Shown: positions 45,184 through 54,043, numbered from the stretch's first letter. The stretch is 64,000 bases of DNA from Allostella vacuolata (GCA_006739055.1 AP019702.1:2629388-2693387); one strand, 5' to 3'. Notes: generated by a model not told the origin, from the letters alone. Made by a program: numbers and translations.

Positions 45184-45861
45184 ATGATGGTGCGTCTGGA
45201 ACGGGAAGGGGCGGGGGTGGCGGAGACCACGATCCGCGACATCGTGGTCGGCGGCATGACCGCGCTCGACGAGGACGCCATCCACCACCACCTGGAGGAG
45301 ATGAAGGCGATCGGCGTGAAGATGCCGGACAGCTTCCCCTTCTTCTTCCGCATCTCGGCCGGGTTCCTGACCCAGGCCGACCATGTCCAGGTGCTGGGCA
45401 CCGACAGCTCGGGCGAGGTCGAGGCCGTCGTCGTCTCGCTCGACGACGAGCGCTGGCTGACGGTCGGCTCCGACCATACCGACCGCAAGGTCGAGGCCTA
45501 TTCGATCAACGTCTCCAAGCAGATGTGCCCCAAGGTGATCGGCCGCAAGGCATGGCGCTTCGCCGAGGTATCCGGGCACTGGGACCGGCTGATCATCCGC
45601 TCCTGGACGACCACCGACGGCGTCCGCGCGCTCTACCAGGAGGGGCCGCTCGCCTCCATGCGGCACCCGGACGACCTGACGGCGCGCTACCTGGGCGGCC
45701 CCGGGGGGCTGGCGCCCAACACCGTGCTCTTCTGCGGCACGATCGGCGCCATGGGCCCGCTCGCCCATTCCGAGCGCTTCGAGATGGAGATCGAGGACCC
45801 GGTGCTCGGCCGCCGCATCGGCCACGCCTACGACATCGAAGCCCTGCCGCGGATCGACTGA
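45184..45861 (+). CDS. DUF2848 protein
   Basis: A 225-aa protein similar to DUF2848 proteins, distant relatives of the fumarylacetoacetate hydrolase fold: GVKMPDSFPFFFRISAGFLTQADHVQVLG, DDERWLTVGSDHTDRKVEAYSINVSKQM and NTVLFCGTIGAMG. GAGGG upstream favours ATG 45184. It lies 4 bp before the amidase gene, in a cluster with the hydantoinase pair. The activity is unknown; a hydrolase for the open-chain product is a reasonable guess. Confidence 0.78.
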   Translation: MMVRLEREGAGVAETTIRDIVVGGMTALDEDAIHHHLEEMKAIGVKMPDSFPFFFRISAGFLTQADHVQVLGTDSSGEVEAVVVSLDDERWLTVGSDHTDRKVEAYSINVSKQMCPKVIGRKAWRFAEVSGHWDRLIIRSWTTTDGVRALYQEGPLASMRHPDDLTARYLGGPGGLAPNTVLFCGTIGAMGPLAHSERFEMEIEDPVLGRRIGHAYDIEALPRID

Positions 45862-45865
45862 AGCC

Positions 45866-47218
45866 ATGTTCGCCATGCGTCCCATCGCCGACCTCGCCGC
45901 CGATCTGGCCGCCGGCCGGACCACCAGCGCCGAACTGACCGACGCCGCGCTCGCCCGGATCGCCGATCCGGCCGGCGAGGGGGCGGCCGCCTTCATGGTC
46001 GTCCATGCCGAGGCCGCCCGCGCCGCGGCCGAGGCCTCCGACCGGCTGCGTGCCGCCGGCATCGTGCCCTCGCCGCTGGCCGGCATCCCGGTCTCGATCA
46101 AGGACCTCTACGACGAGCAGGGGCAGGTGACCCGGGCCGGCTCGATCGCCTGCGCCGACGACCCGCCGGCTGCCGCCGACGCGCCGATCGTCGCCCGCCT
46201 GCGCGCGGCCGGCGCCGTCATCGTCGGGCGCACCAACATGGTGGAGTTCGCCTTCTCCGGCGTCGGGCTCAACCCGCATTATGGCACCCCGGCCGCGCCC
46301 TACGAGCGGGCGACCAACCGGCGGGTGCCGGGTGGTTCCTCGTCGGGTGCGGCGGTGTCGGTGACGGACGGCATGGCGGCTGCCGCCATCGGCTCGGACA
46401 CCGGCGGCTCGGTGCGCATCCCGGCCGCCTTCTGCGGCCTGGCCGGCCTGAAGCCGACCGCGAGCCGGGTGCCTACGGCGGGCGCCTTCCCCCTGTCGAC
46501 GACGCTCGATTCGGTCGGCCCGCTGGCGCCGACGCTCGCCTGCTGCGCGCTGGTCGACGCCATCATGGCGGGCAGCGACCCGACCGTGCCGGATGCGGCC
46601 CCGCTGGCCGGGCTGCGCTTCGGCCTGCCGCGCAATGTCGTGCGCGACGGCATCGAGCCGGTGGTGGCCGACCTGTTCGACGCCGCCCTGCAGCGGCTCT
46701 CGGCGGCCGGCGCCCATATCGTCGAGTTCGACTTCCCGGAGCTGGACGAGATCCCGGTCGCCAACGCCAAGGGCGGCTTTGCGGTCGCCGAGGCGTGGGC
46801 GCTGCACCGGGCGCGCATCGCCGCGAAGGGAGCGCAGTTCGATCCGCGCGTGCGCGTGCGCATCGAGCGCGGGGTGCAGATGGAGGCGGCCGACTATATC
46901 GACCTGATCCATGCCCGGGCCGACATCAACCGCCGCGCCGACGCCCGCACCGCGGTCTTCGACGCGGTCGTCATGCCGACCTGCCGGGTGCTGCCGCCGC
47001 CGATCGCCGCCTTCGACGACGACGGTTATTACGGCCGCACCAACCTGCTGATCCTGAGCAACACCGCGCTCGGCAACTTCCTCGACCGCTGCTCGCTGAC
47101 CGTGCCGGCGACCCCGGCGGGCGGCCCGCCGGTCGGGTTCTGCCTGGTCGGCCAGCGTGGCGAGGACCGGCGGCTGCTGTCGGTGGGCATGGCGGTCGAG
47201 CGCTGCCTGGCGGGCTGA
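45866..47218 (+). CDS. Amidase signature family protein
   Basis: A 450-aa amidase. The catalytic Lys lies in PVSIKDLYDE (about residue 82), the cis-Ser in VPGGSSSGAAVSVTDG and the nucleophile Ser in AIGSDTGGSVRIPAAFCGLAGLKPT, the classical signature. It is directly downstream of DUF2848 and next to HyuAB, so it may hydrolyse the carbamoyl or amide product of ring opening. It is distinct in sequence from the amidase at 3002-4372, whose nucleophile loop is divergent. Confidence 0.92.
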   Translation: MFAMRPIADLAADLAAGRTTSAELTDAALARIADPAGEGAAAFMVVHAEAARAAAEASDRLRAAGIVPSPLAGIPVSIKDLYDEQGQVTRAGSIACADDPPAAADAPIVARLRAAGAVIVGRTNMVEFAFSGVGLNPHYGTPAAPYERATNRRVPGGSSSGAAVSVTDGMAAAAIGSDTGGSVRIPAAFCGLAGLKPTASRVPTAGAFPLSTTLDSVGPLAPTLACCALVDAIMAGSDPTVPDAAPLAGLRFGLPRNVVRDGIEPVVADLFDAALQRLSAAGAHIVEFDFPELDEIPVANAKGGFAVAEAWALHRARIAAKGAQFDPRVRVRIERGVQMEAADYIDLIHARADINRRADARTAVFDAVVMPTCRVLPPPIAAFDDDGYYGRTNLLILSNTALGNFLDRCSLTVPATPAGGPPVGFCLVGQRGEDRRLLSVGMAVERCLAG

Positions 47219-47233
47219 GCGGCGGGACGGGCG

Positions 47234-47884
47234 GTGCGGCTCTTCAGCCAGGCGCGCAACTCCGCCGGCTGGCGGGTGCGCATCGCCCTCCACCTAAAGG
47301 CGATCCCGTTCGACTATGTCGCCGTGTCCGGCCTGGCGGCGGAGGAGTACCGGCGGATCAACCCGCAGGGGCTGATGCCGGCGCTGGAGGCGGGCGGGCG
47401 CATCGTCGCCCAGTCGGGCGCCATCCTGGAACTGCTGGAAGAGATCCATCCCGACCCGCCGCTGCTGCCGGCCGACCCGGTCGCGCGCGCCCAGGTTCGT
47501 GCCTTCGCCGGCCTGATCGCGGCCGACCTGCACCCGCTCAACAACAACCGGGTGCGCCGCTACCTGGCCGGGCCGATGGGCCGGTCCCCGGCGGAGATCG
47601 ACGGCTGGTACGCCCACTGGGTCGCGGTCGGCCTGGCCAGCCTGGAGGAGACTCTGGCACGGTCGCCCGCAGGCGGCCCCTTCTGCTTCGGCGCGCACCC
47701 GACCCTGGCCGACCTGCACCTCGTGCCGCAGCTCTACAATTGCCGCCGCTTCGCCTGCGATCTGGCGCTCTATCCGAGGCTGGTCGCCGCCGATGCCGCC
47801 TGCCGCGAGGTAGCCGCGTTCCGCGCCGCGGCGCCGGAGAGGCTGCCCGATTTCTCCGGCACCGATCCGGCCTGGATCGCCTGA
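47234..47884 (+). CDS. maiA: Maleylacetoacetate isomerase-like glutathione S-transferase
   Basis: A 216-aa GST of the zeta class. The N-terminal thioredoxin fold starts MRLFSQARNSAGWRVRIALHLKAIPFDYV with the active-site Ser, followed by INPQGLMPALEAGG, ADLHPLNNNRVRRYL and the C-terminal helix GAHPTLADLHLVPQLYNCRRF. It starts at GTG 47234. It lies 15 bp after the amidase and is probably in the same transcript. Its 3' end overlaps a histidine kinase gene on the other strand by 115 bp. The isomerase activity is family-based; other zeta GSTs exist. Confidence 0.88.
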   Translation: MRLFSQARNSAGWRVRIALHLKAIPFDYVAVSGLAAEEYRRINPQGLMPALEAGGRIVAQSGAILELLEEIHPDPPLLPADPVARAQVRAFAGLIAADLHPLNNNRVRRYLAGPMGRSPAEIDGWYAHWVAVGLASLEETLARSPAGGPFCFGAHPTLADLHLVPQLYNCRRFACDLALYPRLVAADAACREVAAFRAAAPERLPDFSGTDPAWIA

Positions 47885-49188
47885 GCCGCCTCGCCGAGAT
47901 CGATGCGGAACGAGGCCCCGCCGGCCGGGCCGTCGCCGACCCGGATGGTGCCGCCGTGGGATTGCAGGATCTGCTGGACGATATAGAGGCCGAGCCCGCT
48001 GCCGCGCGCCTTGGAGTTGCGCTGGAAGGGCTCGAAGATGCGCTCCCGGGCCGCAGGCGGGATGCCGGGGCCGTCATCCTCGACCAGCAGCACGCCGCCC
48101 TCATGAACGGCGATGCGCGTCGTGCTGCCGGCCCCGCCATGGATGATGCCGTTGAAGACGAGGTTGAGGACCGCGCTGCGCAGCGCCTGCTCCTCGCCCA
48201 GGACCAGGACCGGCCGGTCCGGGACCTCCAGTTCGATCGCCGCGCCGGCGTCGATGGCCAGCGGCGCCAGGTCCTCGGCGGCGTCGCGCGCCAGCGCCGC
48301 CAGGTCGACGGGCTGCATGGAGACGGCCTCGCTTTGCAGCCGCTCCAGGTCGAGAAGCTGGTCGACCAGGAGCGCGATGCCGCGCAGGTCGCGCAGCAGG
48401 TCCGCCTTCACCGTTCCGTCGGCGAGCTGGTCGAGGCGCAGGCGCAGCGTCGTCACCGGGGTCCGGAGCTCGTGCGCGGCGTTGGCGACGAAGCGGTGCT
48501 GGCGCTCGTGGGCGTCGGCCAGGCGGTCGATGGCGTCGTTCACGGCGGTCACGAAAGGGGCGATCTCTCGCACCAGGCCCCGCATCGGCAGGCTGCGGCG
48601 CGGGCCGGCCGGCATGATCGTGTCGGCCATGCGCGCGGCGCGGCGCACCGGCCCCAGCGTGTGGTGGACGATCAGCATCGTCATGGCGATGCTGAGCAGG
48701 ATCTGCAGCCCGGTATAGCCGAGCAGGCCGATCAGCTTGTCCCGGCTGCGCCGGTGCCCGCCCACGGTCAGCAGCACGTCCCCGTCCGGCCGCTGCAGGA
48801 TCCAGGTATAGGGGGCGTTGCGCTCCTCGGCGCCAAGCGCGGCCTCCCTGGCCTCGCCCGGGCGGTTGAGGGTCCCGACCTCTCCGATGCGGTGCGTCCC
48901 GCCGCCGGTCGCCGGGCCGAGGGCCGTCACCATGTGCCAGGATTCGGGATTCTCGGCCAGGAACGTTTCCAGTTCGGCCGACGGTCGGAGCCGGGGCGGC
49001 ATCCCCGCCTCCAGCTCCAGCGAATCTTCCAGCAGGTCGGCGTGCGTCGCCGCCGTCGCCCGGGTGCCGAGCCCGAGCTGGCTGACGATGCCCGGGCCGA
49101 ACATCAGCGACGCGACCAGGAACAGCGACTGGAAGACCCCGAGCGCGATCGTCAGGCGGACGGCGAGCGTGGAGGGCGGCCAGCGCAT
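47770..49188 (-). CDS. Sensor histidine kinase
   Basis: A 472-aa membrane kinase. Two membrane segments (about 10-30 and 142-162) bound a periplasmic part of about 110 aa. H-box FVANAAHELRTPVTTLRL, N-box NLVFNGIIHGG, G boxes VEDDGPGIPPAARERI and SGLGLYIVQQILQSHGG. The final about 38 residues (PEKSGSLSGAAARNAATSRQ...) lie antisense to the maiA end and are low complexity. The MipA-like gene precedes it by 49 bp on the same strand, and the OmpR-type regulator is divergent from that, so kinase and regulator appear split by the porin-like gene. Confidence 0.87.
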   Translation of the reverse strand: MRWPPSTLAVRLTIALGVFQSLFLVASLMFGPGIVSQLGLGTRATAATHADLLEDSLELEAGMPPRLRPSAELETFLAENPESWHMVTALGPATGGGTHRIGEVGTLNRPGEAREAALGAEERNAPYTWILQRPDGDVLLTVGGHRRSRDKLIGLLGYTGLQILLSIAMTMLIVHHTLGPVRRAARMADTIMPAGPRRSLPMRGLVREIAPFVTAVNDAIDRLADAHERQHRFVANAAHELRTPVTTLRLRLDQLADGTVKADLLRDLRGIALLVDQLLDLERLQSEAVSMQPVDLAALARDAAEDLAPLAIDAGAAIELEVPDRPVLVLGEEQALRSAVLNLVFNGIIHGGAGSTTRIAVHEGGVLLVEDDGPGIPPAARERIFEPFQRNSKARGSGLGLYIVQQILQSHGGTIRVGDGPAGGASFRIDLGEAAQAIQAGSVPEKSGSLSGAAARNAATSRQAASAATSLG

Positions 49189-49237
49189 GGTTTTCGACTC
49201 CGGGGCCGTTGCGACCGGCCCGCCCTCGGGCCGCCGG

Positions 49238-50041
49238 TCAGAAGCTGTAGGTGATGCCGACGAGCGCGAAGGGCTGCAACTCCTCTTCGACGACCGGGCT
49301 GTCCGCGGCATCGCCCAGGAGCTGGCTGACACCGACCGTCGCCCGCAGGCCCCAATGGTCGCCCAGTGCATAGCGGCCGGTGAGCGCGATGCGGGCGGAC
49401 TTGAAGCCGGCCTCGGCCTCGTAGGGGGCCAGGCCCGAGCGGATCGACTGCTGCCGGCTCACCCCGAAATAGCCTTCCATGTAGTTGGAGTCCGCCCACA
49501 CCACCCCGGCGCTGGCGGTCAGCGAGAAGCGGCTGCCGAACTGGTGGGTGTACGAGGCGCTGCCATCCACCTGCACCCCGTCGGCGCCGCCGAAGGTGCG
49601 CCCGGCCGCCAGGCCGAGGCGGAAGCCCTGGTAGCGGTAGGCGGCGGTGAGGCGCAGGTTGGCCCCGGCCTCGACGTCGCCCAGGCCGCGCAGCCGGTCG
49701 CCATCGTCCTGGTCGCGCCCGGGATCGTAGTTGACGGAGGCCGCGAGCGAGAAGCCGCCGATGTCGAAGAACTGCACCCCCAGCCCCTGCTCGGTCGTCA
49801 GGAAGACCTGCTGCAGGCCCGGGTAGCCGACCGTCCAGCGCGCATCGATCAGCGGCAGCGGCAGCACTTCCATCTTGTCCGATCCCTCGTATTCCGGCGC
49901 GACCAGGGCGCCGACGCCGAGCGTGGCCGACCAGCGGCGCGACGGATCCGGGCCCTGGGCTGCCGCCGTAGCGATGCCGAGGGCGGCCAGGCTGGTCGCG
50001 GCCAGGGCGGCCCGCTGGAAGAGATGGATTGCGATGGTCAC
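49238..50041 (-). CDS. MipA/OmpV-family outer membrane protein
   Basis: A 267-aa beta-barrel protein starting at GTG 50041. The signal peptide (AALAATSLAALGIATAAAQ) is followed by WSATLGVGALVAPEYEGSDKMEVLPLPLID, a MipA hallmark. Alternating hydrophobic strands run through the barrel, and the protein ends in ITYSF, with the C-terminal Phe needed for outer-membrane insertion. It is divergent from the response regulator gene (173-bp gap), the likely site of its control. In E. coli MipA scaffolds murein enzymes; here a role in envelope-stress response or nutrient uptake is inferred. Confidence 0.87.
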   Translation of the reverse strand: MTIAIHLFQRAALAATSLAALGIATAAAQGPDPSRRWSATLGVGALVAPEYEGSDKMEVLPLPLIDARWTVGYPGLQQVFLTTEQGLGVQFFDIGGFSLAASVNYDPGRDQDDGDRLRGLGDVEAGANLRLTAAYRYQGFRLGLAAGRTFGGADGVQVDGSASYTHQFGSRFSLTASAGVVWADSNYMEGYFGVSRQQSIRSGLAPYEAEAGFKSARIALTGRYALGDHWGLRATVGVSQLLGDAADSPVVEEELQPFALVGITYSF

Positions 50042-50214
50042 GGGGCGAGGTCCTCGAGTTGGATTGCGCCTCGGCGGAGGCTGGGCCACAAGATGGCGCT
50101 GCTGCATTGCAGCAAGCTGGCATCGCCGCGCCGGCCCTACCGGATCAGGCCCGACAGGCTGCGGCAACGTCGCTACGATCCATTCCGCGCGGCGGATCAA
50201 CCGGAAGCGGGACC

Positions 50215-50883
50215 ATGCGGATTCTTCTCGTCGAGGACGAAGCGGAACTGGCGTCGACGCTGCAGTCGGCGCTGTCGCGCAAGGGCTTCGTGCTGGATCG
50301 GGTCGCGACCCTGGAAGACGCGCGCTATGCCCTGCGCGAGGGCGTCTATCGCGCGGTGCTGCTCGATCGCCGGCTGCCCGACGGCGACGGGGTGGAGTTG
50401 CTGGCGACCCTGGCGCGCATGACCGCACCGCCGCCCGCCATCCTGCTGACGGCCCGGTCCTCGACCGGGGAGAAGGTGGAGGGACTGGATGCCGGCGCCC
50501 AGGACTACCTGGCCAAGCCTTTCGATCTGGACGAGCTGCTGGCGCGCCTGCGCGCCGTGCTGCGCCGCCAGCCCGCCCCCGCCCAGGAGACGATCGAGGT
50601 CGGCAACCTGCGCTTCGACCCGGTCAACCGCGAGGCGGTGGTCGCCGGACGGCCGCTCGTCCTGCCGCGGCGCGAGCTGATGATGCTGGAGCTGCTGGTG
50701 CAGCGCGCGGGCCGGATCGTGCAGCGGGCGACGATCGAGGCGGCGCTGTTCGGCTTCGACGACGCGCCCACCTCGAACACCATCGATTCGCATGTCTCGC
50801 GCTTGCGGCGGCGGCTCGGCGAGGCCGGCGCCACCGCCACCGTCCACGCGTTGCGCGGCATCGGCTATGTTCTGAAGGCATGA
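50215..50883 (+). CDS. OmpR-family response regulator
   Basis: A 222-aa regulator with receiver domain (EDEAE pocket, phospho-Asp in VLLDRRLPDGDG, Lys in LAKPFDLDELL) and winged-helix output (LPRRELMMLELLVQRAGRIVQR, NTIDSHVSRLRRRLGE). It starts at ATG 50215 with GGAAG upstream. Its cognate kinase is most likely 47770-49188, separated by the MipA-like gene. It is followed after 24 bp by the DmpA-type peptidase, which may be co-transcribed. Confidence 0.93.
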   Translation: MRILLVEDEAELASTLQSALSRKGFVLDRVATLEDARYALREGVYRAVLLDRRLPDGDGVELLATLARMTAPPPAILLTARSSTGEKVEGLDAGAQDYLAKPFDLDELLARLRAVLRRQPAPAQETIEVGNLRFDPVNREAVVAGRPLVLPRRELMMLELLVQRAGRIVQRATIEAALFGFDDAPTSNTIDSHVSRLRRRLGEAGATATVHALRGIGYVLKA

Positions 50884-50907
50884 GGACGGACCGGGAGGCG
50901 GCAGGGC

Positions 50908-51993
50908 ATGGCGACGGATAAAGGCGAGCGGCGGCCACGCGCCCGCGACCTGGGCATTCCCTTCTCCGGCCCGACCGGGCCCGACAACGCCATCACCGAC
51001 GTGGCCGGTATCGCCGTCGGGCACGCGACCCTGATTGCCGGCGACGGGCCGCTGGTCGTCGGGCAGGGGCCGGTGCGCACCGGCGTCACCGCCATCCTGC
51101 CGCGCGCCGCCGAAGCGGGGCCGCCGGCGCCGGTCTGGGCCGGGATGTTCTCCTTCAACGGGGCGGGCGAGCTGACCGGCTCGCACTTCGTCGCCGAATA
51201 TGGCTGGTTCCTCGGGCCCATCTGCCTGACCGGGACGCACAATGTCGGGGCGGCGCACCAGGCCTCGCTCGACTGGTTCCTCGCCCGCCACGGGGCGGCG
51301 ATGGGCCCGGGCTTCTGGCACCTGCCGATCGTGGGCGAGACCTGGGACGGGTTCCTCAACGATTCGCACGGCGGCCACCTGAAGGCCGCCCATGTCCGGG
51401 CGGCGCTCGACGCGGCGGCCGGCGGATCGGTCGCGGAGGGCGCGGTCGGCGGCGGCACCGGGATGAGCTGCTACCAGTTCAAGGCCGGCATCGGCACCGC
51501 CTCGCGCCGGGTCGAGGCGGCGGGGCGCTGGACGGTCGGCGCACTGGTGCAGGCCAATTTCGGCCGGCGCGAGGAGCTGCGGATCTTCGGCCGCCCGTAT
51601 CGTCAGGCTGCCCGGGACGCCGACCCGAAGCCCGGCGAGGGCTCGATCATCGGCATCGTCGCCACCGACGCGCCCCTGCTGCCCCACCAGCTCCAGCGGC
51701 TGGCGAAGCGGGCGGCGGTCGGCATGGCGCGCACCGGCACGTCGGGCAACAACGGCTCGGGCGACATCTTCCTCGCCTTCTCGACCGCCAACCCCCTGCC
51801 GCTCGACGCCGCCCGCGGCGTCACCGCGCTCGACCACCTGCCGAACGAGCAGCTGAACCCGGTCTTCGCGGGCGCGGCCGACGCGGTGGAGGAGGCGATC
51901 CTCAACGCGATCGTCGCCGCCGACACGATGGTCGGGCGGGACGGCAACCGCGTGGAGGGCATCGACGTGGAGGCGGTCGCGGCGATGTTCTGA
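50908..51993 (+). CDS. P1 family peptidase (DmpA/L-aminopeptidase-D-esterase)
   Basis: A 361-aa Ntn-hydrolase-like enzyme that processes itself into two chains. The probable autoprocessing Gly-Ser is in GEGSIIGIVATDAPLLP (Ser246), by alignment with DmpA's Gly249-Ser250. Earlier conserved parts are ITDVAGIAVGH, GPVRTGVTAILP and GGGTGMSCYQFK. Family members act as L-aminopeptidase, D-amidase/D-esterase or beta-peptidyl aminopeptidase. It shares a strand with the response regulator 24 bp upstream. It is near GGT and D-glutamate genes, consistent with D-amino-acid or unusual-peptide processing. Confidence 0.9.
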   Translation: MATDKGERRPRARDLGIPFSGPTGPDNAITDVAGIAVGHATLIAGDGPLVVGQGPVRTGVTAILPRAAEAGPPAPVWAGMFSFNGAGELTGSHFVAEYGWFLGPICLTGTHNVGAAHQASLDWFLARHGAAMGPGFWHLPIVGETWDGFLNDSHGGHLKAAHVRAALDAAAGGSVAEGAVGGGTGMSCYQFKAGIGTASRRVEAAGRWTVGALVQANFGRREELRIFGRPYRQAARDADPKPGEGSIIGIVATDAPLLPHQLQRLAKRAAVGMARTGTSGNNGSGDIFLAFSTANPLPLDAARGVTALDHLPNEQLNPVFAGAADAVEEAILNAIVAADTMVGRDGNRVEGIDVEAVAAMF

Positions 51994-52040
51994 CCGCTGC
52001 CTCGATAGCCCGGGAAAAGCTGATGGGAGGCTGAAGGTAA

Positions 52041-52067
52041 GGCGCATTGGACCACCGCCAATGCGCC
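52041..52067. repeat. 10-bp stem-loop
   Basis: GGCGCATTGG (52041-52050) and CCAATGCGCC (52058-52067) form a perfect hairpin with a 7-base loop, 48 bp after the peptidase stop. It abuts the larger palindrome at 52067. Confidence 0.55.
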
Positions 52068-52157
52068 CCTCGACCAGGCTCGGGGTGAGGTGGTTTCGTG
52101 TACTCCACCGGCGTTTGTGCCAATGGAGAGGCGCCTCATCCCGAGCCTGGTCGAGGG
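52067..52157. repeat. REP-like long palindrome with CTCGACCAGGCTCG arms
   Basis: Arms of 24 nt (52067-52090 and 52134-52157) are complementary except for one G-T position, separated by 43 nt. The arm contains CTCGACCAGGCTCGGG. It lies between the ends of the convergent DmpA and GGT genes and could act as a terminator. It has the form of an interspersed palindromic element; only one copy occurs in this window. Confidence 0.6.
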
Positions 52158-52198
52158 ACGCTACGACCGAAGGGCAGCGCCCGCATCCTGCCGCCGTA

Positions 52199-54043
52199 CT
52201 ACCGCCCCGCCGCGTAGCCCTGCATGAAGCGCGGGTTGGCGGCGGCCTTCAGGAACTCGCCGTCGCGGGTCGCGGCCGACAGGCGGCTGATCGACCAGTC
52301 GCCGGTCAGCTGGACGCGGTGGCCGCGGCGCTGCAGCTCGTCGACGGTCGCCTTGGGGAAGCGGTCTTCCATCGGCAGGCCGCCCGGCTTCATGCCGCGC
52401 GGATAGAAGCTCGACGGGAAGCCTTCCGAATGGAACATCGGCGCCTCGATCGCCTCCTGCAGGTTGAGGCCGTGATGGACGTGGCGCAGGAAGAAGGTGA
52501 GCGACCACTGGTCCTGCTGGTCGCCGCCCGGGGTGCCGAACGCCATGTAGGGCTGGCCGCCGCGCAGCGCGAAGGACGGGGTGAGCGTGGTGCGCGGGCG
52601 GCGCTTCGGCGCCAGGGCGGCCGGGTGGTCGGCGTCGAGCCAGAACATCTGGCCGCGGGTGGTGACCGAGAAGCCCAGCTCCGGCACCGCGGGCGAGCTC
52701 TGCAGCCAGCCGCCCGACGGCGTGGCCGAGACCATGTTGCCCCACTTGTCGATGATGTCGATGTGGCAGGTGTCGCCGGCCATGCGCCCGTCCGGCCCGA
52801 TCACCGGCTCGCCGGAGGGCGAGCGGGCCGGAGAGACCTGGCTGGTCGGCTCGCCGACGCCCTGGAGGATGGTGTCGAAGCCGATCCGGCCGCGCGCCGC
52901 CGCTCCCTGGTCGACCTTGCCGCCATAGCCGGGAATGCTGCCCGGCCGGAGCTCCAGCGACGCCTGTGGCCCGATCAGCCGGCGGCGGGCGGCGTTGTAG
53001 GTGTCGGACAGCAGGTGCTCCATCGGCACCCGGACGAAGTCCGGGTCGCCGTAGAAGGCCTCGCGGTCGGCAAAGGCGAGCTTGGCGGCCTCCACCACCC
53101 AGTGCACGAAGTCGGGCCCGTCATAGGCCATGCCGGCGATCGGCACGTCCCGGAGCAGGGCGAGCTGCTGCAGGAAGACCGGGCCCTGGCCCCAGGGGCC
53201 GGTCTTGCACACGGTGTAGCCGTGATAGTCGTAGGTGGCCGGCCGCTCGTAGGTCGCCTGCCAGGCGGCCATGTCGGCCCCGGTCAGCACCCCGGCATGG
53301 CGCCGGCCGGAGGTGTCCATGACCGGGATGCGGAAGAAGCGGTCGATGGCCTCGGCCACGAAGCCCTTGTACCAGGCGCGCCGAGCGGCCTCGATCTGCG
53401 CCTGGCGGTCGCCGCCGGCGGCTTCGGCCTCGCGCAGGATGCGGCGGTAGGTCTCGGCCAGGGCGGGGTTGCGGAAGCGGGCGAAGTGCGCGGGCGGCGC
53501 CCCGTTCTTCAGGTAGATGGCGGCCGAGGTCGGCCACTCCTGGCGGAAGAGCCCGGCCACGTTGGCGATGGCGTCTGCCACCCGCGGCACCATGGCGTAG
53601 CCGTCGGCGGCATAGCCGATGGCGTACTCCAGCACGTCCGCCAGCCGCAGCGTGCCGTAGTCGCGCAGCATGATCATCCAGGCGTCGAACGAGCCCGGCA
53701 CCACCGCCGGCAGGTGCCCCGTGCCCGGCACCATGTCGAGGCCGAGGCCGCGATAATGCTCGATGGTGGCGCCCGCGGGCGCGGTGCCCTGGCCGCAGAC
53801 GACCCGCACATGCCGGTCGCGCTTCGAGTAGAAGATGATCGGCACGTCCCCGGCCGGCCCGTTCAGGTGCGGCTCCACCACCTGCAGCGCGAAGCCCGTC
53901 GCGACCGCGGCGTCGAAGGCGTTGCCGCCCTTCTCCAGGGTCGCCATGCCGGCCGCCGTCGCCAGCCAGTGGGTCGAGGCGACGACCCCGAAGGTGCCCA
54001 GGATCTCCGGGCGGGAGGTGAAGGCGAAGGGGGTGGCGCCCAT
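52199..54043 (-). CDS. ggt: Gamma-glutamyltransferase family protein
   Basis: A 614-aa Ntn-hydrolase that autocleaves in front of Thr425 in MAGDTCHIDIIDKWGN. Substrate-binding and structural motifs include SATPSGGWLQSSPAVPELGF, GGNAFDAAVATGFALQVVEPHLNGPAGD and the C-terminal FGTPGGDQQDQWSLTFFL. I see no signal peptide at the ATG 54043 start, so the enzyme may be cytoplasmic (as in YwrD-type members). Possible roles are glutathione or gamma-glutamyl-peptide breakdown or acyltransfer on other amides. It is upstream of a palindromic repeat and downstream of the aspartate dehydrogenase gene. Confidence 0.9.
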   Translation of the reverse strand: MGATPFAFTSRPEILGTFGVVASTHWLATAAGMATLEKGGNAFDAAVATGFALQVVEPHLNGPAGDVPIIFYSKRDRHVRVVCGQGTAPAGATIEHYRGLGLDMVPGTGHLPAVVPGSFDAWMIMLRDYGTLRLADVLEYAIGYAADGYAMVPRVADAIANVAGLFRQEWPTSAAIYLKNGAPPAHFARFRNPALAETYRRILREAEAAGGDRQAQIEAARRAWYKGFVAEAIDRFFRIPVMDTSGRRHAGVLTGADMAAWQATYERPATYDYHGYTVCKTGPWGQGPVFLQQLALLRDVPIAGMAYDGPDFVHWVVEAAKLAFADREAFYGDPDFVRVPMEHLLSDTYNAARRRLIGPQASLELRPGSIPGYGGKVDQGAAARGRIGFDTILQGVGEPTSQVSPARSPSGEPVIGPDGRMAGDTCHIDIIDKWGNMVSATPSGGWLQSSPAVPELGFSVTTRGQMFWLDADHPAALAPKRRPRTTLTPSFALRGGQPYMAFGTPGGDQQDQWSLTFFLRHVHHGLNLQEAIEAPMFHSEGFPSSFYPRGMKPGGLPMEDRFPKATVDELQRRGHRVQLTGDWSISRLSAATRDGEFLKAAANPRFMQGYAAGR

